Numbered from the stretch's first letter, positions 45,237 through 54,507 are shown. The stretch is 64,000 bases of DNA from Photobacterium lipolyticum (GCF_003026475.1 NZ_PYMC01000002.1:496001-560000); one strand, 5' to 3'. Notes: a model not told the origin generated them from the sequence alone. Program-made: numbers and translations.

Positions 45237-47432
45237 TTAGCTACAAGCCTTAACGAGCGCCCATGGACCACCAGCACCAGGCTGATCGTTATTTGTCCAC
45301 CATTTTGCCTTATAGACATTACCCTGATAAGTCACCTCATCACCGCCGTTGTAGATCGTACCTGATACCCATGGTGCTGGACAGGTTGACGATTGCCCAA
45401 CTTCAAAGCTAACCACCAATACAGATGAAGCACTGACCGCCGTAAAGGTATAGCTGTTAGCGACTGGCTGTGTAACACCGTCTACCACAATAGATTTCAC
45501 TTTGAACCCGCTGTCGGCAATGAAATTGACGGTAAAATCTGTTCCGCCTTTGGCTTCTAGCAGACCATTTGCACCTGGTGTCGGGGAAATAACACCACCA
45601 ACGCCGTTGACCGTGGCACTGATTTCAAACATCACTGAAATATCAGTGGTAACTTCAGAGAAGTTGCCGCTAAATCCTGCAAAATTTGATGCACTCAAGG
45701 TTTTAACATCCGTGTTTTTCAGTACGATTCTTTTCTTGTCGCCTTTTGCATACGGTTCGATCAACGTGAGTACCGTGTCAGCCCCTTCTTGTGTCAATTT
45801 GACGGCAGAAAATGGCACTGGCTGATTGCTTGGTACTGTCAAAACAGTCTTAGCCGTGTCGAAAGTGTTGGCAACCAATTCCATGTTCCAACCCCAGTTA
45901 ATGTGGTTGAGCGGAACAATGTAGCCAAGACGATCATATCCACCCGTGACGTTGGTAAACATCTCAGCGTTAATGTCGGCAAGAGTAAGACCAACTAGCT
46001 CGTAAGAGGCATAGATCCCGCCATCTTCTGCTTGCGGACCAATGATGATAGATGTCGGTGTCTCGTAGGCCTTGAGGTGTTTAAATCCGATGCCGGCACT
46101 GCCTTCAATTTTGTCAACGGCCGGGTCAAAGCCCTGTACCACTTGCTTACCGGTATTCCATGCAAGAACATAGGTATCTGACTTGGCGATAACGGCTGCT
46201 GGATTTGCAGTAACTGCCGCGGCTGATACGCCTTTTAGCACGACACTCTGTCCGGCAAATTGTAGCTCGGTATCACCTGCCATGTCTGAAATTGTCAGTG
46301 ATGCCAGCGGATCAGGTGTCTGCCATCCTCGAAGTACAATCAGGTCATCACCTACAGTGAAATCTGCAACCGTTGTGACAGAGCCTTTTTCTTCATTCAG
46401 TAGAATTTGGTCTTTGCCGCCTCCGGTGATCACGAAGTCACTACCCCATCCTGCGGTCAAAACTTCATTATACGTGGAGCCATGTGTTGTGCTGTTTCCA
46501 GGGACATCGAACAAGGTGTCGTAGCCGCCGAACTTGTGCACGTATTTCGTAATGCAGGTACCCAGTTCATCACAGGTAATTTGGTCTTTGGTTAACAAAG
46601 CGGCAGTTCCCCACGCCCCGCGAAGATGGGAGGCTGCCAGAAGACCTGACATAGTCGCTTGCACTTGGATTGGCTGGCCGTTTTCGTCTTTATCAGGCCA
46701 ACTTTTTGCCAGCGCCTGCGCCCATGTCATGTTGGCATCGGCGAGCAGCTTGCTCATCACTTTGTAGTTAAAGTGCATCGCATCACGTATTACCAGCTCC
46801 TGCTTAGCCTGCGTGCGCAAGTCATCAAGCGAATTCACGCCGTTTTTACCAACAAAGGTTCCTTCCCATAAGTTAGTATCCGTGACATAGACTTGATTGC
46901 CGCCAGATCCTTCGATTTCAGCTAGCGCTTCTGTTTTACAGCCAATCCAGGTGGAATCAGGAACGAACATGTAGAAACTGTCATAGTTTTTACCTTCGAT
47001 GGTGACTTCTTTCGGACTATAGTAACCCGCATCAATCAGCACGGCCTCACCGAGTTGATACCCGATAAATCCCCATGCGTTCATTGAGTTGTATTGCATA
47101 GAACGGAACATGGCGCTGTCGTTGGGGGTCAGCGGGTTATAAATGGTGTCAATTCCCAGCTTTGTGAAAAAGCCGTTGATGGTTGTTGGCTCCGAGATCA
47201 TCGTTCCGGTAGAACAATCTCGCACCAGGCGACCAGGCTTAGTCACTTTGGAGTAGGTGTAGACAGGGTTATCTAAATTATCTAGGTAGAAGCCAGCCAG
47301 CGCCGGATTAATACCTGATTCAAAATCGCGCAGCGAATCAAGAAAAGCTTGCATCCCACCCTCTGCGGCAAACGCGGGGGAAGACAATCCTAAAATGACG
47401 GCAGCTGATACTGCTTTAATATGTGTTTTCAA
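45237..47432 (-). CDS. Large secreted multidomain protein with chitin-binding-like C-terminus
   Basis: 731 aa. A signal peptide ends ...SSPAFA (residue 23). Residues 25-320 form a domain starting FLDSLRDFESGINPALAGFY; the ESG followed by NP recalls lysozyme-like/transglycosylase catalytic motifs, but that is a weak resemblance. An RTX-type C-terminal pattern follows (VITGGGKDQILLNEE, VADFTVGDDLIVLRGW; about 330-390). About 590-675 looks like an InlB-type bacterial repeat (FIADSGFKVKSIVVDG). The last 50 residues (APWVSGTIYNGGDEVTYQGN, AKWWTNNDQPG) are a CBM5/12 chitin-binding module. Probably a secreted polysaccharide-acting or adhesion protein. Monocistronic. Confidence 0.75.
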   Translation of the reverse strand: MKTHIKAVSAAVILGLSSPAFAAEGGMQAFLDSLRDFESGINPALAGFYLDNLDNPVYTYSKVTKPGRLVRDCSTGTMISEPTTINGFFTKLGIDTIYNPLTPNDSAMFRSMQYNSMNAWGFIGYQLGEAVLIDAGYYSPKEVTIEGKNYDSFYMFVPDSTWIGCKTEALAEIEGSGGNQVYVTDTNLWEGTFVGKNGVNSLDDLRTQAKQELVIRDAMHFNYKVMSKLLADANMTWAQALAKSWPDKDENGQPIQVQATMSGLLAASHLRGAWGTAALLTKDQITCDELGTCITKYVHKFGGYDTLFDVPGNSTTHGSTYNEVLTAGWGSDFVITGGGKDQILLNEEKGSVTTVADFTVGDDLIVLRGWQTPDPLASLTISDMAGDTELQFAGQSVVLKGVSAAAVTANPAAVIAKSDTYVLAWNTGKQVVQGFDPAVDKIEGSAGIGFKHLKAYETPTSIIIGPQAEDGGIYASYELVGLTLADINAEMFTNVTGGYDRLGYIVPLNHINWGWNMELVANTFDTAKTVLTVPSNQPVPFSAVKLTQEGADTVLTLIEPYAKGDKKRIVLKNTDVKTLSASNFAGFSGNFSEVTTDISVMFEISATVNGVGGVISPTPGANGLLEAKGGTDFTVNFIADSGFKVKSIVVDGVTQPVANSYTFTAVSASSVLVVSFEVGQSSTCPAPWVSGTIYNGGDEVTYQGNVYKAKWWTNNDQPGAGGPWALVKACS

Positions 47433-47597
47433 TGTTCTATCCTTGTCATTGGTGTTGCATTAAATTAGGGCGTAGGCCCAGGTGTTATTCCCAATAAAAA
47501 TCATTAGGAACTAAATTTTTAGCTTGGCAAAGACGTTGCATCTGATAGCGTTTATAAGGCTGATAAACATTCTCTGACCTTTTTCTGTTACACAATT

Positions 47598-48824
47598 CTA
47601 TTTAATAAGAGATAAGAACGAGCTCCCGCTTACGGGTAACCCCGCCCCGAAAAACGCCGTTACGCTCGCCCCTACATCGGCAAGTGTGGTTCTTGTTCCC
47701 AGCTCAACGCCGCGAGTATGGTTGTGATATATCAGCAAGGGCACCTGCTCCCGGGTATGCCGGGTATGGCCGATAAAAGGGTCATTACCGTGATCAGCCA
47801 TTACCACCAGTACATCATCGCTTTGCATTAGCGCGATGACCTGTTCAAGCCCCTTGTCTGATTTCTCAAGTATTTTCCAGTACTGACGCGGGTCCTGCAG
47901 ATGTCCGGATAAATCTGTCTCCTGGATATTGGCGCAGAAGAAGCCTGTTGTATGCTGCTGTAAATCCTGATGCAGCAGTTCAAACACCTTCTCAGTGTCG
48001 ACCACCGAAAGATAAGAGGTTCCGGCTTCATTCTGGACAATATCGGCGACCTTGCCGTACAGGTAAGTGTGAATACCTACTTCGTTCAGTTTTTGGGGAA
48101 CCTGTGCGGCAGCATCTACGCCGTAGCCCAAATGGATCACCTGAAACCCGTTGTCATAAGTACCAGAATCTGGTGCGTTGACGCCTATGTATTTGACTTC
48201 CCCATTTGGTTCAGCCTTGGTTTCGATGGCATCAACGATTTGCTGCATTGAATTCACAAAACCACCGAAGGCAATATTGCGGCCTACACTATTGGCCGAG
48301 CGCACCACCTGGCCAATCTGCCTGACCTGCTCGAAACTGATCTGAGAAAAGTTTGCTGTCAGGTTGTACACCTGCCCCAAATCGGCTTCGAGGTTATCGC
48401 CCGCCACGACACAATCATTTACCATCAGGGCTTGCAAACCATCTTTTTCCAGCCGCTTAACCTGATAGTTTTTTGCCAGTAATGCCTGTTCGATAGCATC
48501 AATCGACTGCTGAAATGGCATGACGACAGGCGGTTTGGGAAGGGTGCCCATGATCTCCTGATGCCCCATGAAAGTGTCTCCGCCTTCATGCGCAAGCCAT
48601 GCCTGGCCCCAGTTCGCACCGGGATTTGCCTTCATGACCGATTTGGTATCGCCCACGACATTGACTAACCCCAGCATTTCAAGCGTCGGTAACGTTTTAA
48701 GCGGAAAGTGATTAAGCAATTTCTCGGCAGTATTAGCGCCGGCATCCTGAGGACGCACCACGGTAACATCCGGCATTTCGCCGACGCCGAAACCATCTAA
48801 AACCACCACGATAAATCTAGCCAT
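47598..48824 (-). CDS. yhfW: YhfW, phosphopentomutase-like metalloenzyme
   Basis: 408 aa of the alkaline-phosphatase superfamily. Metal-site motifs are FIVVVLDGFGVGEMPD (Asp near residue 10) and VVMADHGNDPFIGHTRHTRE. DeoB-type phosphopentomutases share this layout, so a phosphosugar mutase role is likely. The ATG at 48824 behind GAGGTGTCGT is chosen (an ATG at 48836 is possible). It overlaps yhfX by 8 bases and is last in the right yhf operon. Confidence 0.85.
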   Translation of the reverse strand: MARFIVVVLDGFGVGEMPDVTVVRPQDAGANTAEKLLNHFPLKTLPTLEMLGLVNVVGDTKSVMKANPGANWGQAWLAHEGGDTFMGHQEIMGTLPKPPVVMPFQQSIDAIEQALLAKNYQVKRLEKDGLQALMVNDCVVAGDNLEADLGQVYNLTANFSQISFEQVRQIGQVVRSANSVGRNIAFGGFVNSMQQIVDAIETKAEPNGEVKYIGVNAPDSGTYDNGFQVIHLGYGVDAAAQVPQKLNEVGIHTYLYGKVADIVQNEAGTSYLSVVDTEKVFELLHQDLQQHTTGFFCANIQETDLSGHLQDPRQYWKILEKSDKGLEQVIALMQSDDVLVVMADHGNDPFIGHTRHTREQVPLLIYHNHTRGVELGTRTTLADVGASVTAFFGAGLPVSGSSFLSLIK

Positions 48825-49998
48825 ACGACACCTCATTGCCTAAAGAGTCATAAACACCCATTAAGCGCGGGGCGCCCTGCGAGATACCAGAAATAAGCGC
48901 AACATCACTGCGTGTAACGAAAATTTGGGTGCGAAACGCCATGACGACCGGCGAGCCAATGGCAAATTTCCCTTCAAGCTTCAGGTGGTAATCGATACTT
49001 GAATCGTCATCGTTGCTAACGGGCACGATCATTTCCCGCCCCGTTTGCTCTTCTTCATCTTGCCAAACCAATGCCGAAACAAGATTACCCCGGCGGTAAT
49101 AACCACCACCGTAACAGTAGCTGTGCTCCCCGTAGTGATGTGAAACCTCACTAAGATAGAGCATCGAGATCTTTTCAGGCTGGCTGCCGTCATGATTGGC
49201 GGGTGTCGTACCGGTCAGTGCATGCCCGGGTTCACCGTGCGTACCGCCGAACTCCGCCAGCATGGGAAGTGTTTCGCAGCTTGTCGACGATGGGCCGTTT
49301 AATTGTTCAACGTCATATCCCAATGATTCAGCCTTATTCGCAGCTAATCTCAAGGTGATCAGATTCACCGTAGGCTGAGTGGTGTTGGTTTCAGTGTCGT
49401 ATAAGAAGCATGGGAAATGCGTTAAACCAACGAGCTTGAGATTTGGTAAAGCGGTTATTGCAGCCAGAACCTGTTCCAGCAGTTCGAAAGGAAAACCTGA
49501 TTCTTGATTCACATATAAGTGATCATCCAATCGGTAAAACTTAAGCAAAATCCCTTGTGTTCTGTTCGCATTGACTGCCGCTGCAGATATTTCCCGGGCC
49601 TTCTCCAGCGAGTAGACTGTGATCACCTCGGGTCTGATATCTGCAACCATCGCAGCAACCATACTGCTTGGCGGCTGTACCAAATGCCCGGTGTGAGCCA
49701 CATTGATTCCGGCCAGGGCAAGCTGTCGAGCCTCCTTAAAATCCACGCAGACGATACCTTGATACTGGCACTCTTCCACCAATATCCTGGCAAGCTCTGG
49801 GTTACGCCCGATCTGCTTGGTCATGGCATAAAGCTTTATACCCAGTTCGTCTGCTCTGGCCTTGATGAGCTTCGCATTGGCCGTGAACTGATCAACGTCA
49901 ATAACATAGGTATCAGGCAGTAGCCGGCCTTTACTCAAATAGTCGGCAGCCGTATCTATTAGTGCCTGGTTCTGCTTTTTTAAGGCATTCAGAAACAT
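48817..49998 (-). CDS. yhfX: YhfX, alanine-racemase-like PLP enzyme
   Basis: 393 aa fold-type III PLP protein. The PLP lysine is K61 in LYAMTKQIGRNPE. The TIM-barrel pattern (GIVCVDFKEARQLA, KLVGLTHFPCFLYD, SCETLPMLAEFGGTHGEPG) and a C-terminal beta domain follow. It probably racemises or otherwise processes an amino acid or amino-sugar-like substrate. It is separated from yhfT by a 75-base gap containing a strong hairpin. Confidence 0.85.
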   Translation of the reverse strand: MFLNALKKQNQALIDTAADYLSKGRLLPDTYVIDVDQFTANAKLIKARADELGIKLYAMTKQIGRNPELARILVEECQYQGIVCVDFKEARQLALAGINVAHTGHLVQPPSSMVAAMVADIRPEVITVYSLEKAREISAAAVNANRTQGILLKFYRLDDHLYVNQESGFPFELLEQVLAAITALPNLKLVGLTHFPCFLYDTETNTTQPTVNLITLRLAANKAESLGYDVEQLNGPSSTSCETLPMLAEFGGTHGEPGHALTGTTPANHDGSQPEKISMLYLSEVSHHYGEHSYCYGGGYYRRGNLVSALVWQDEEEQTGREMIVPVSNDDDSSIDYHLKLEGKFAIGSPVVMAFRTQIFVTRSDVALISGISQGAPRLMGVYDSLGNEVSYG

Positions 49999-50020
49999 AA
50001 AGAAAACCTTCTTAAGAGGA

Positions 50021-50066
50021 TAAGAGCCCGCCCGATGTTGCTTAGGGGGAGGTGGGCGAACTCTTA
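50021..50066 (-). other. Intra-operon hairpin between yhfT and yhfX
   Basis: TAAGAGTTCGCCC pairs over 13 bp (two G-U) with GGGCGGGCTCTTA on the minus-strand transcript, loop of 20 bases. There is no T-run, so it is more likely an mRNA stabiliser or processing site than a terminator. The left yhf copy ends before it. Confidence 0.5.
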
Positions 50067-50073
50067 TTTTGGG

Positions 50074-51375
50074 TTAAATTGCAAAAAGCCCCAGTACATA
50101 GAGTACGTTCAGGATGAAGCCTGTCAGGATGGCCGCAACTGCAGGCGCTGCTATTTTGAGTATTGGTCGGCCCATAACCTCGTTGAGGTAGTAGAGGATG
50201 GCGAAGATGGTGAATCCGGTTGTGGAGCCCATTTTCATCACAGCCAGTACGCCACCGATCAACAATGCAAACTCCATTAGGGTATTCATTGAGTTGCGAA
50301 TGTTGTCTGACGAATTTCGAATGGACGGGAATTGCTCCAGGAAGCCGCCGATCCCGCGTAGCAGGAAGACTTCTGCACAAATAATGACAGCACCCAATGC
50401 TGCTGCGACAGGAACACTTGGAGCAAGGTAGCCAGCAACGAACACAAAGGTCATTCCGACGACACCGTAAACACCTGTCGTGAGAGCCGTGGTCGCGATC
50501 AGCGGGATAAAACCAAGACCGCGCATAAACTCAGACAAAGCGACCTGCTTCATCGCGGCATCATGAGCAACCGGATCGGTCAGTTTGTACGCTTCGGCCA
50601 GTGAGTAGATCGACACTTCCGAGCCGGCAAATATACCTGCGTTCGCCACTGCGGCAATCAGGGCACCAGTAACGGCAAGGAAAGGCAGGTTTTTGACGAT
50701 CCGCTTGGTGCGCTCGTCAAACAGGCTGTGCATACCTGACATATCGGGTGGTGATATCCCGTTTTTCCTGTCAGTCAGATCTTTACGGATTGCGGTAGCG
50801 ACTAACATGACCATACCAATGAAGATCTGGATGGATTCAGGATAGATCGCAGTATATTTCATGACCAACAAGCGGGAAATGATAATGACGACTGCTGCCA
50901 CAGCCCCGGCGCGCCAGCCAAATTGATAGAAAATCGCAAGCAGCGGGAACAAGGCAAATGCCGACATTACCGGCGTACCCAGCTCGGCCAGTGCACCTAA
51001 TGCATCGATCGGCAACCCGGTCAATACGGTATTGACTGCAGTAAGCGATGTGACTACCAATATCCCCCACAAACCACCAGCCAGTCCGGCCAGTACGCGA
51101 CTGCCGATCATCACACCCAGAATATCTGTAGGTAAAAAAAGTAACCAGGGGTTGAGTAAACCGGTCGAAAGGGTGAATGAAATCCCCACCGAGGCAACAA
51201 AGCCGATAGATAAGCCAAATGCAACAGAACCCGCATCTCGCCTTGTCATGTTACCTTCAACGAGCTGAGGAAGAATGGGGCGGATACCATCGTGGAATAC
51301 TGCTGCGCTCATATTAGCAATTATTGCCGTCATTGCGCAGAGCGAAGCAACTAGCCCTAAATGTACAACATCCAT
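50074..51375 (-). CDS. yhfT: YhfT family membrane protein (right copy)
   Basis: 433 aa, the same length as the left copy with scattered, mostly conservative changes (for example VADGNMTRRDAGSTA versus VEGNMTRRDAGSVA). About ten membrane spans. Here the operon continues to yhfX and yhfW, so this copy can act with the full pathway. Confidence 0.85.
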   Translation of the reverse strand: MDVVHLGLVASLCAMTAIIANMSAAVFHDGIRPILPQLVEGNMTRRDAGSVAFGLSIGFVASVGISFTLSTGLLNPWLLFLPTDILGVMIGSRVLAGLAGGLWGILVVTSLTAVNTVLTGLPIDALGALAELGTPVMSAFALFPLLAIFYQFGWRAGAVAAVVIIISRLLVMKYTAIYPESIQIFIGMVMLVATAIRKDLTDRKNGISPPDMSGMHSLFDERTKRIVKNLPFLAVTGALIAAVANAGIFAGSEVSIYSLAEAYKLTDPVAHDAAMKQVALSEFMRGLGFIPLIATTALTTGVYGVVGMTFVFVAGYLAPSVPVAAALGAVIICAEVFLLRGIGGFLEQFPSIRNSSDNIRNSMNTLMEFALLIGGVLAVMKMGSTTGFTIFAILYYLNEVMGRPILKIAAPAVAAILTGFILNVLYVLGLFAI

Positions 51376-51384
51376 GTAATGTCC

Positions 51385-51744
51385 TTATTTCTTGGAGAGG
51401 ATAGAAATGAGCATGGGAATAGCGTGTTCGACATGCTCAATAGAAAGTCCGAATGCCACTTTTCCCTCATCGACAAAACGCTCGATTTCGTCCGGCTTGG
51501 CCTGAATGGACGGCTTGGCTATGGTGCAGCTCTGCGGATAACCAATGATGGCGATAGCCATCGATAGTGCCGCGCCTGCCCCCGTGTTGCAGCAGCCGAT
51601 GTAATAATCCAGCTGGCCGGATTTCACCTGCATGGCTGCATCCATGTCGTTCAGGATGTGGCAGTTAAAAACACCGGGGGCGGCGGCGTCAATTTGCTCT
51701 TTTATCTGCTCACGCTGCAGACCCGCAATACCGATTCGTTTCAT
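51385..51744 (-). CDS. yhfU: YhfU / DUF2620 protein (right copy)
   Basis: 119 aa, differing from the left copy at only five positions, all conservative (for example Q3/R3 and D16/E16). The GCCNTGAGAA loop is unchanged. It lies 9 bases before yhfT and 16 bases after php. Confidence 0.85.
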   Translation of the reverse strand: MKRIGIAGLQREQIKEQIDAAAPGVFNCHILNDMDAAMQVKSGQLDYYIGCCNTGAGAALSMAIAIIGYPQSCTIAKPSIQAKPDEIERFVDEGKVAFGLSIEHVEHAIPMLISILSKK

Positions 51745-51760
51745 ACGCTAACCTCTTTAT

Positions 51761-52636
51761 TTAGCCAAATAGCTGACTGGGATTGTGTTTTAGCATGGTG
51801 TCTATCTCTTGCTGGCTAATGCCACGTTCGCGTAGCATGGGGACGAATGCATCCATCAGGTAGCAAAAGCCAAGACCACCATTTCCTTTAAGGTGAGACC
51901 GCCGGGTTATGTCCATGGAAAGCATGACCCGCTCTAAATAACCGCGTTCAGACAGCACTTGCAGCATGTCTAAACGTCTGGTGTCTGGGTAATAGTCATT
52001 TTTCCCGATCGTGTCGAACTGCACATAACAGCCCTGATCGATGAGCCAGACAATGTCATCAAGGTTGTCTTTCAGATCGCAGTGGCCGATCGTCACGTTG
52101 TTCATGTTGACGCCATACTGCTTTAGCCACACTACCTGCTGGCGGCCCATTGAACTCATCGACTGGTGAGTGGAGATTGGGCGCCCTGTTTCCAGGTGGG
52201 CATAAGCGGCGGCTTCAAATACTTTTTTCTCTATCTCGGTAAACGTGTTCTCACTGCTACCGATTTCACCGATTAAGCTGGCTTTCAAGTCGCTTCCGGC
52301 AATGCCGTTTTCGATTTCACTCACCATCTCGCGGCTGATCTCCCGCGCCGACCGAGAGTGCAATTCGGGTGGGAAAAAACCATCAATGTAGTAGCCGGTA
52401 GAGAGCAAGATATTCATCCCGGTATCAGTCGCTAAATCCTCAATAAAATGATGATTTCTACCCATAAAACGATTAGTCACTTCTACGATGTTGAATACAC
52501 CGCGTAACTTGAGTTGCAACAGCTCTTCTTTGATCAGATCGTACTGATCTAGCCTGCAGTCGATGTCACCTTTTTGCGGTGATAAATCAATATGCAGGTG
52601 TTCGTGAACATAGGTGTAACCGCTGTCGTCAATCAT
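51761..52636 (-). CDS. php: Phosphotriesterase-homology protein Php (right copy)
   Basis: 291 aa with all predicted metal ligands conserved as in the left copy (HEHLHID, LIGEIGSSE, STHQS, TIGHCD, SMDITRR). The roughly 20 substitutions avoid these motifs, which suggests both copies are kept functional. yhfY lies 24 bases upstream. Confidence 0.9.
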   Translation of the reverse strand: MIDDSGYTYVHEHLHIDLSPQKGDIDCRLDQYDLIKEELLQLKLRGVFNIVEVTNRFMGRNHHFIEDLATDTGMNILLSTGYYIDGFFPPELHSRSAREISREMVSEIENGIAGSDLKASLIGEIGSSENTFTEIEKKVFEAAAYAHLETGRPISTHQSMSSMGRQQVVWLKQYGVNMNNVTIGHCDLKDNLDDIVWLIDQGCYVQFDTIGKNDYYPDTRRLDMLQVLSERGYLERVMLSMDITRRSHLKGNGGLGFCYLMDAFVPMLRERGISQQEIDTMLKHNPSQLFG

Positions 52637-52660
52637 ATTGGCCTCTTTTCCCGTTACGGT

Positions 52661-53017
52661 TTATTTCGCACAGTAGAGCGAGAACAGATTGCAAAGAAAG
52701 AATGAGTTTTCCGTATCCGGGGCCAGCTCTATACCAAAGCCGTCAAGGATCGCTCTGTTCGTCGCTTCGATCATCGGGAAGTCATCATCGCCGGTGATCT
52801 CTGCAAGAAGCTCCTCGTCCAGCCCATGTTCGATTGGTTCTCCGGAAAGAATGCGATCCGTTGCGCGTGCCAGGTGGGTCATCGCTAGCTGTAATTGCTC
52901 TGCTGATGTGTCCAACTGCCATTCAGAAACCAGCAACTTGACGGCTTTCAGTGTTCCGTCATGTGCAACCTGGGATATCACCCCCGCATCCTTAAGTAAC
53001 GCTAACCTTTGCTGCAT
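52661..53017 (-). CDS. yhfY: YhfY, PRD-domain protein
   Basis: 118 aa helical PTS-regulation-domain-like protein (LAMTHLARATDRILSGEPI carries the conserved His). PRDs are phosphorylated on His by PTS proteins, which would tie this operon to sugar-PTS status. It is present only in the right copy, between yhfZ (18 bases away) and php. Confidence 0.8.
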   Translation of the reverse strand: MQQRLALLKDAGVISQVAHDGTLKAVKLLVSEWQLDTSAEQLQLAMTHLARATDRILSGEPIEHGLDEELLAEITGDDDFPMIEATNRAILDGFGIELAPDTENSFFLCNLFSLYCAK

Positions 53018-53035
53018 TCTTCCTCCGCATCTTTG

Positions 53036-53932
53036 CTAATAACTCGGCGTTATCTCGCCTGCCACGACTTTTTTCTGGTGAGTGTTCAGAGCATCCTTGT
53101 CGATTAGGTTTCTCAAGAGTGCTTTAATATGCAGTGCCTCATTCCGAACCAGTAGTACCGCCTCAGAGGCCATTTCACAGTGGGGGATATGGTTAAGTGA
53201 CTTTTCGGCCAGACCGAACTTATCCATATCTATGGCTTCCGTCAGCCAAATTACCGCATCTATATCCCCACAGGCCAAATGAGCTAAACTGTCACCGTAA
53301 TTGATTTCGACAATTTTAATGTCTTGTTCCTGGAAAGCTTGCCTGGTCAGGATCTGCTGGTCGGGGGAATCCGGATCGACGCCAACACGCCGGATAGCAT
53401 CATATTCCCCCTTACGGTAAATCAACCTGTGATCATGTGAGTAGGAGTTTTCTCCCAAATCAACGGCAACGGTTAAACCGTCGCAGTAATTCTGTGCAGC
53501 AAGCTTCGACATAATGGCAATGTCATGCACGCCGGAACTTAACAATTTCGCTCTGACTCCGGCACCTCGCATGTGGGCGAAATACAACGGCAAACTGCCT
53601 ATCTGAGTCTTTAATCCGCTGGCTAATCCCTCGGTATGCTTGGTATAAGGTAACGGCATAGCACATACGACATTACCAAGCCCCGCCAGACGAACAATTT
53701 TTTCACTGTCCAAACGAGAGATATAAGTACCATTTCGGCCTTGCCTCGAAAGCGCTATCACATCTTCTGCTTCAATTTTTTTCAGGGCTTTTTGAACTAA
53801 GCCAACCGACAGCCGGAACTCTTCAGCCAACGAATCAATAGTACGCAAACGAGCACCTTCTTTTTGTGACATCAAATATCGGGATATATTAATGACAGCG
53901 GCACCTTCTTTTTTAATGTACTTCTTGGTCAC
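53036..53932 (-). CDS. yhfZ: YhfZ regulator (right copy)
   Basis: 298 aa with the same winged-helix plus binding-protein architecture as the left copy. The recognition-helix region differs little (EFRLSVGLVQKALKKIEAED versus EFELSVGLVQKALKKIEAEG), so both regulators probably recognise the same operators. First gene of the right yhf operon. Confidence 0.85.
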   Translation of the reverse strand: MTKKYIKKEGAAVINISRYLMSQKEGARLRTIDSLAEEFRLSVGLVQKALKKIEAEDVIALSRQGRNGTYISRLDSEKIVRLAGLGNVVCAMPLPYTKHTEGLASGLKTQIGSLPLYFAHMRGAGVRAKLLSSGVHDIAIMSKLAAQNYCDGLTVAVDLGENSYSHDHRLIYRKGEYDAIRRVGVDPDSPDQQILTRQAFQEQDIKIVEINYGDSLAHLACGDIDAVIWLTEAIDMDKFGLAEKSLNHIPHCEMASEAVLLVRNEALHIKALLRNLIDKDALNTHQKKVVAGEITPSY

Positions 53933-54049
53933 ATTTAAATCTTCATTTTTTTGAATGTTTAAATGGTACGCTTATGGTGAACTAAGTAAATTAGAGTTGG
54001 GCATAAATGAGATATTGGTCAAAAAGAAATTTTGCGAGGCTTATTAACA
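53933..54049 (-). promoter_or_regulatory. Promoter region of the right yhf operon
   Basis: Shares the blocks CTTCATT, TGAATGTTTAAATG and TACGC with the leader of the left copy, then diverges. A TTCA-N6-TGAA palindrome (53942-53955) is a candidate operator for YhfZ. Confidence 0.4.
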
Positions 54050-54054
54050 ACAAG

Positions 54055-54475
54055 CCTTCTTGTTAGAAAACCCAGTTTTCAACATAAGCTCATCCATTCC
54101 AGTACCTTGACTCATTAATTATGATTGATTGAACAGGTTAGTTTTTTATCGATGAAGCCGAACCGTCGTCATCCTCGAAATCGCTTAATATTGATCTTTT
54201 CATTATCGATTGGATTTACAGTAGCGATTATCGGGGATCCACAGTCCACTGAACCTTCCGTGCATGATGGATCCCTGATAACCGGCAGGTGAGTTTTGAG
54301 AAAGCCCGCAATTTCAGTGTTGGCGGTTTCTGGGATGACGGACTTCAACTGTTTTAATCAATCATCTTCACTGTGTTTATGTACTAGTGCCTTTATAACC
54401 AGTTCGAATGAAGAACTCTGCCGTCACTTCAATTAATAGGGATAACATCAGCCTGTTCTCATCTTTCTTGTTCAC
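54055..54475 (-). pseudogene. TetR-family regulator relic interrupted by a MITE
   Basis: Read from a GTG at 54475, codons give NKKDENRLM...IEVTAEFFIRTGYKGT, matching the intact TetR at 58102-58665 (SKKEEKRLK, IEVTADLCIRNGYQGT). The match resumes on the far side of the 281-bp element with MDELMLKTGFSN (intact: VDELTSKTGFSK) and then fades near 54055. Only the DNA-binding N-terminus survives; the effector domain is gone. Confidence 0.7.
54103..54383. mobile_element. 281-bp MITE-like element (copy B) inside the TetR relic
   Basis: Bordered by CCAG (54099-54102) and CTAG (54384-54387). The intact tetR has a single CTAG at this place, so this is a 4-bp target duplication with one later mutation. 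The ends match the 101-bp copy A. The extra centre contains CGTCATCC...GGGATGACG palindromic sequence. No coding capacity. Confidence 0.65.
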
Positions 54476-54507
54476 CTTCATCTTCCAACAATAACCGACA
54501 AAAATAA

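Larger units (their letters stand above)
50063..53975 (-). repeat. Right copy of the duplicated yhf locus
   Basis: Paralogous to 37252-40800 and in the same orientation, with yhfY retained and yhfX-yhfW continuing downstream. It contains the fuller gene set and so is more likely the parental copy. Confidence 0.85.
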
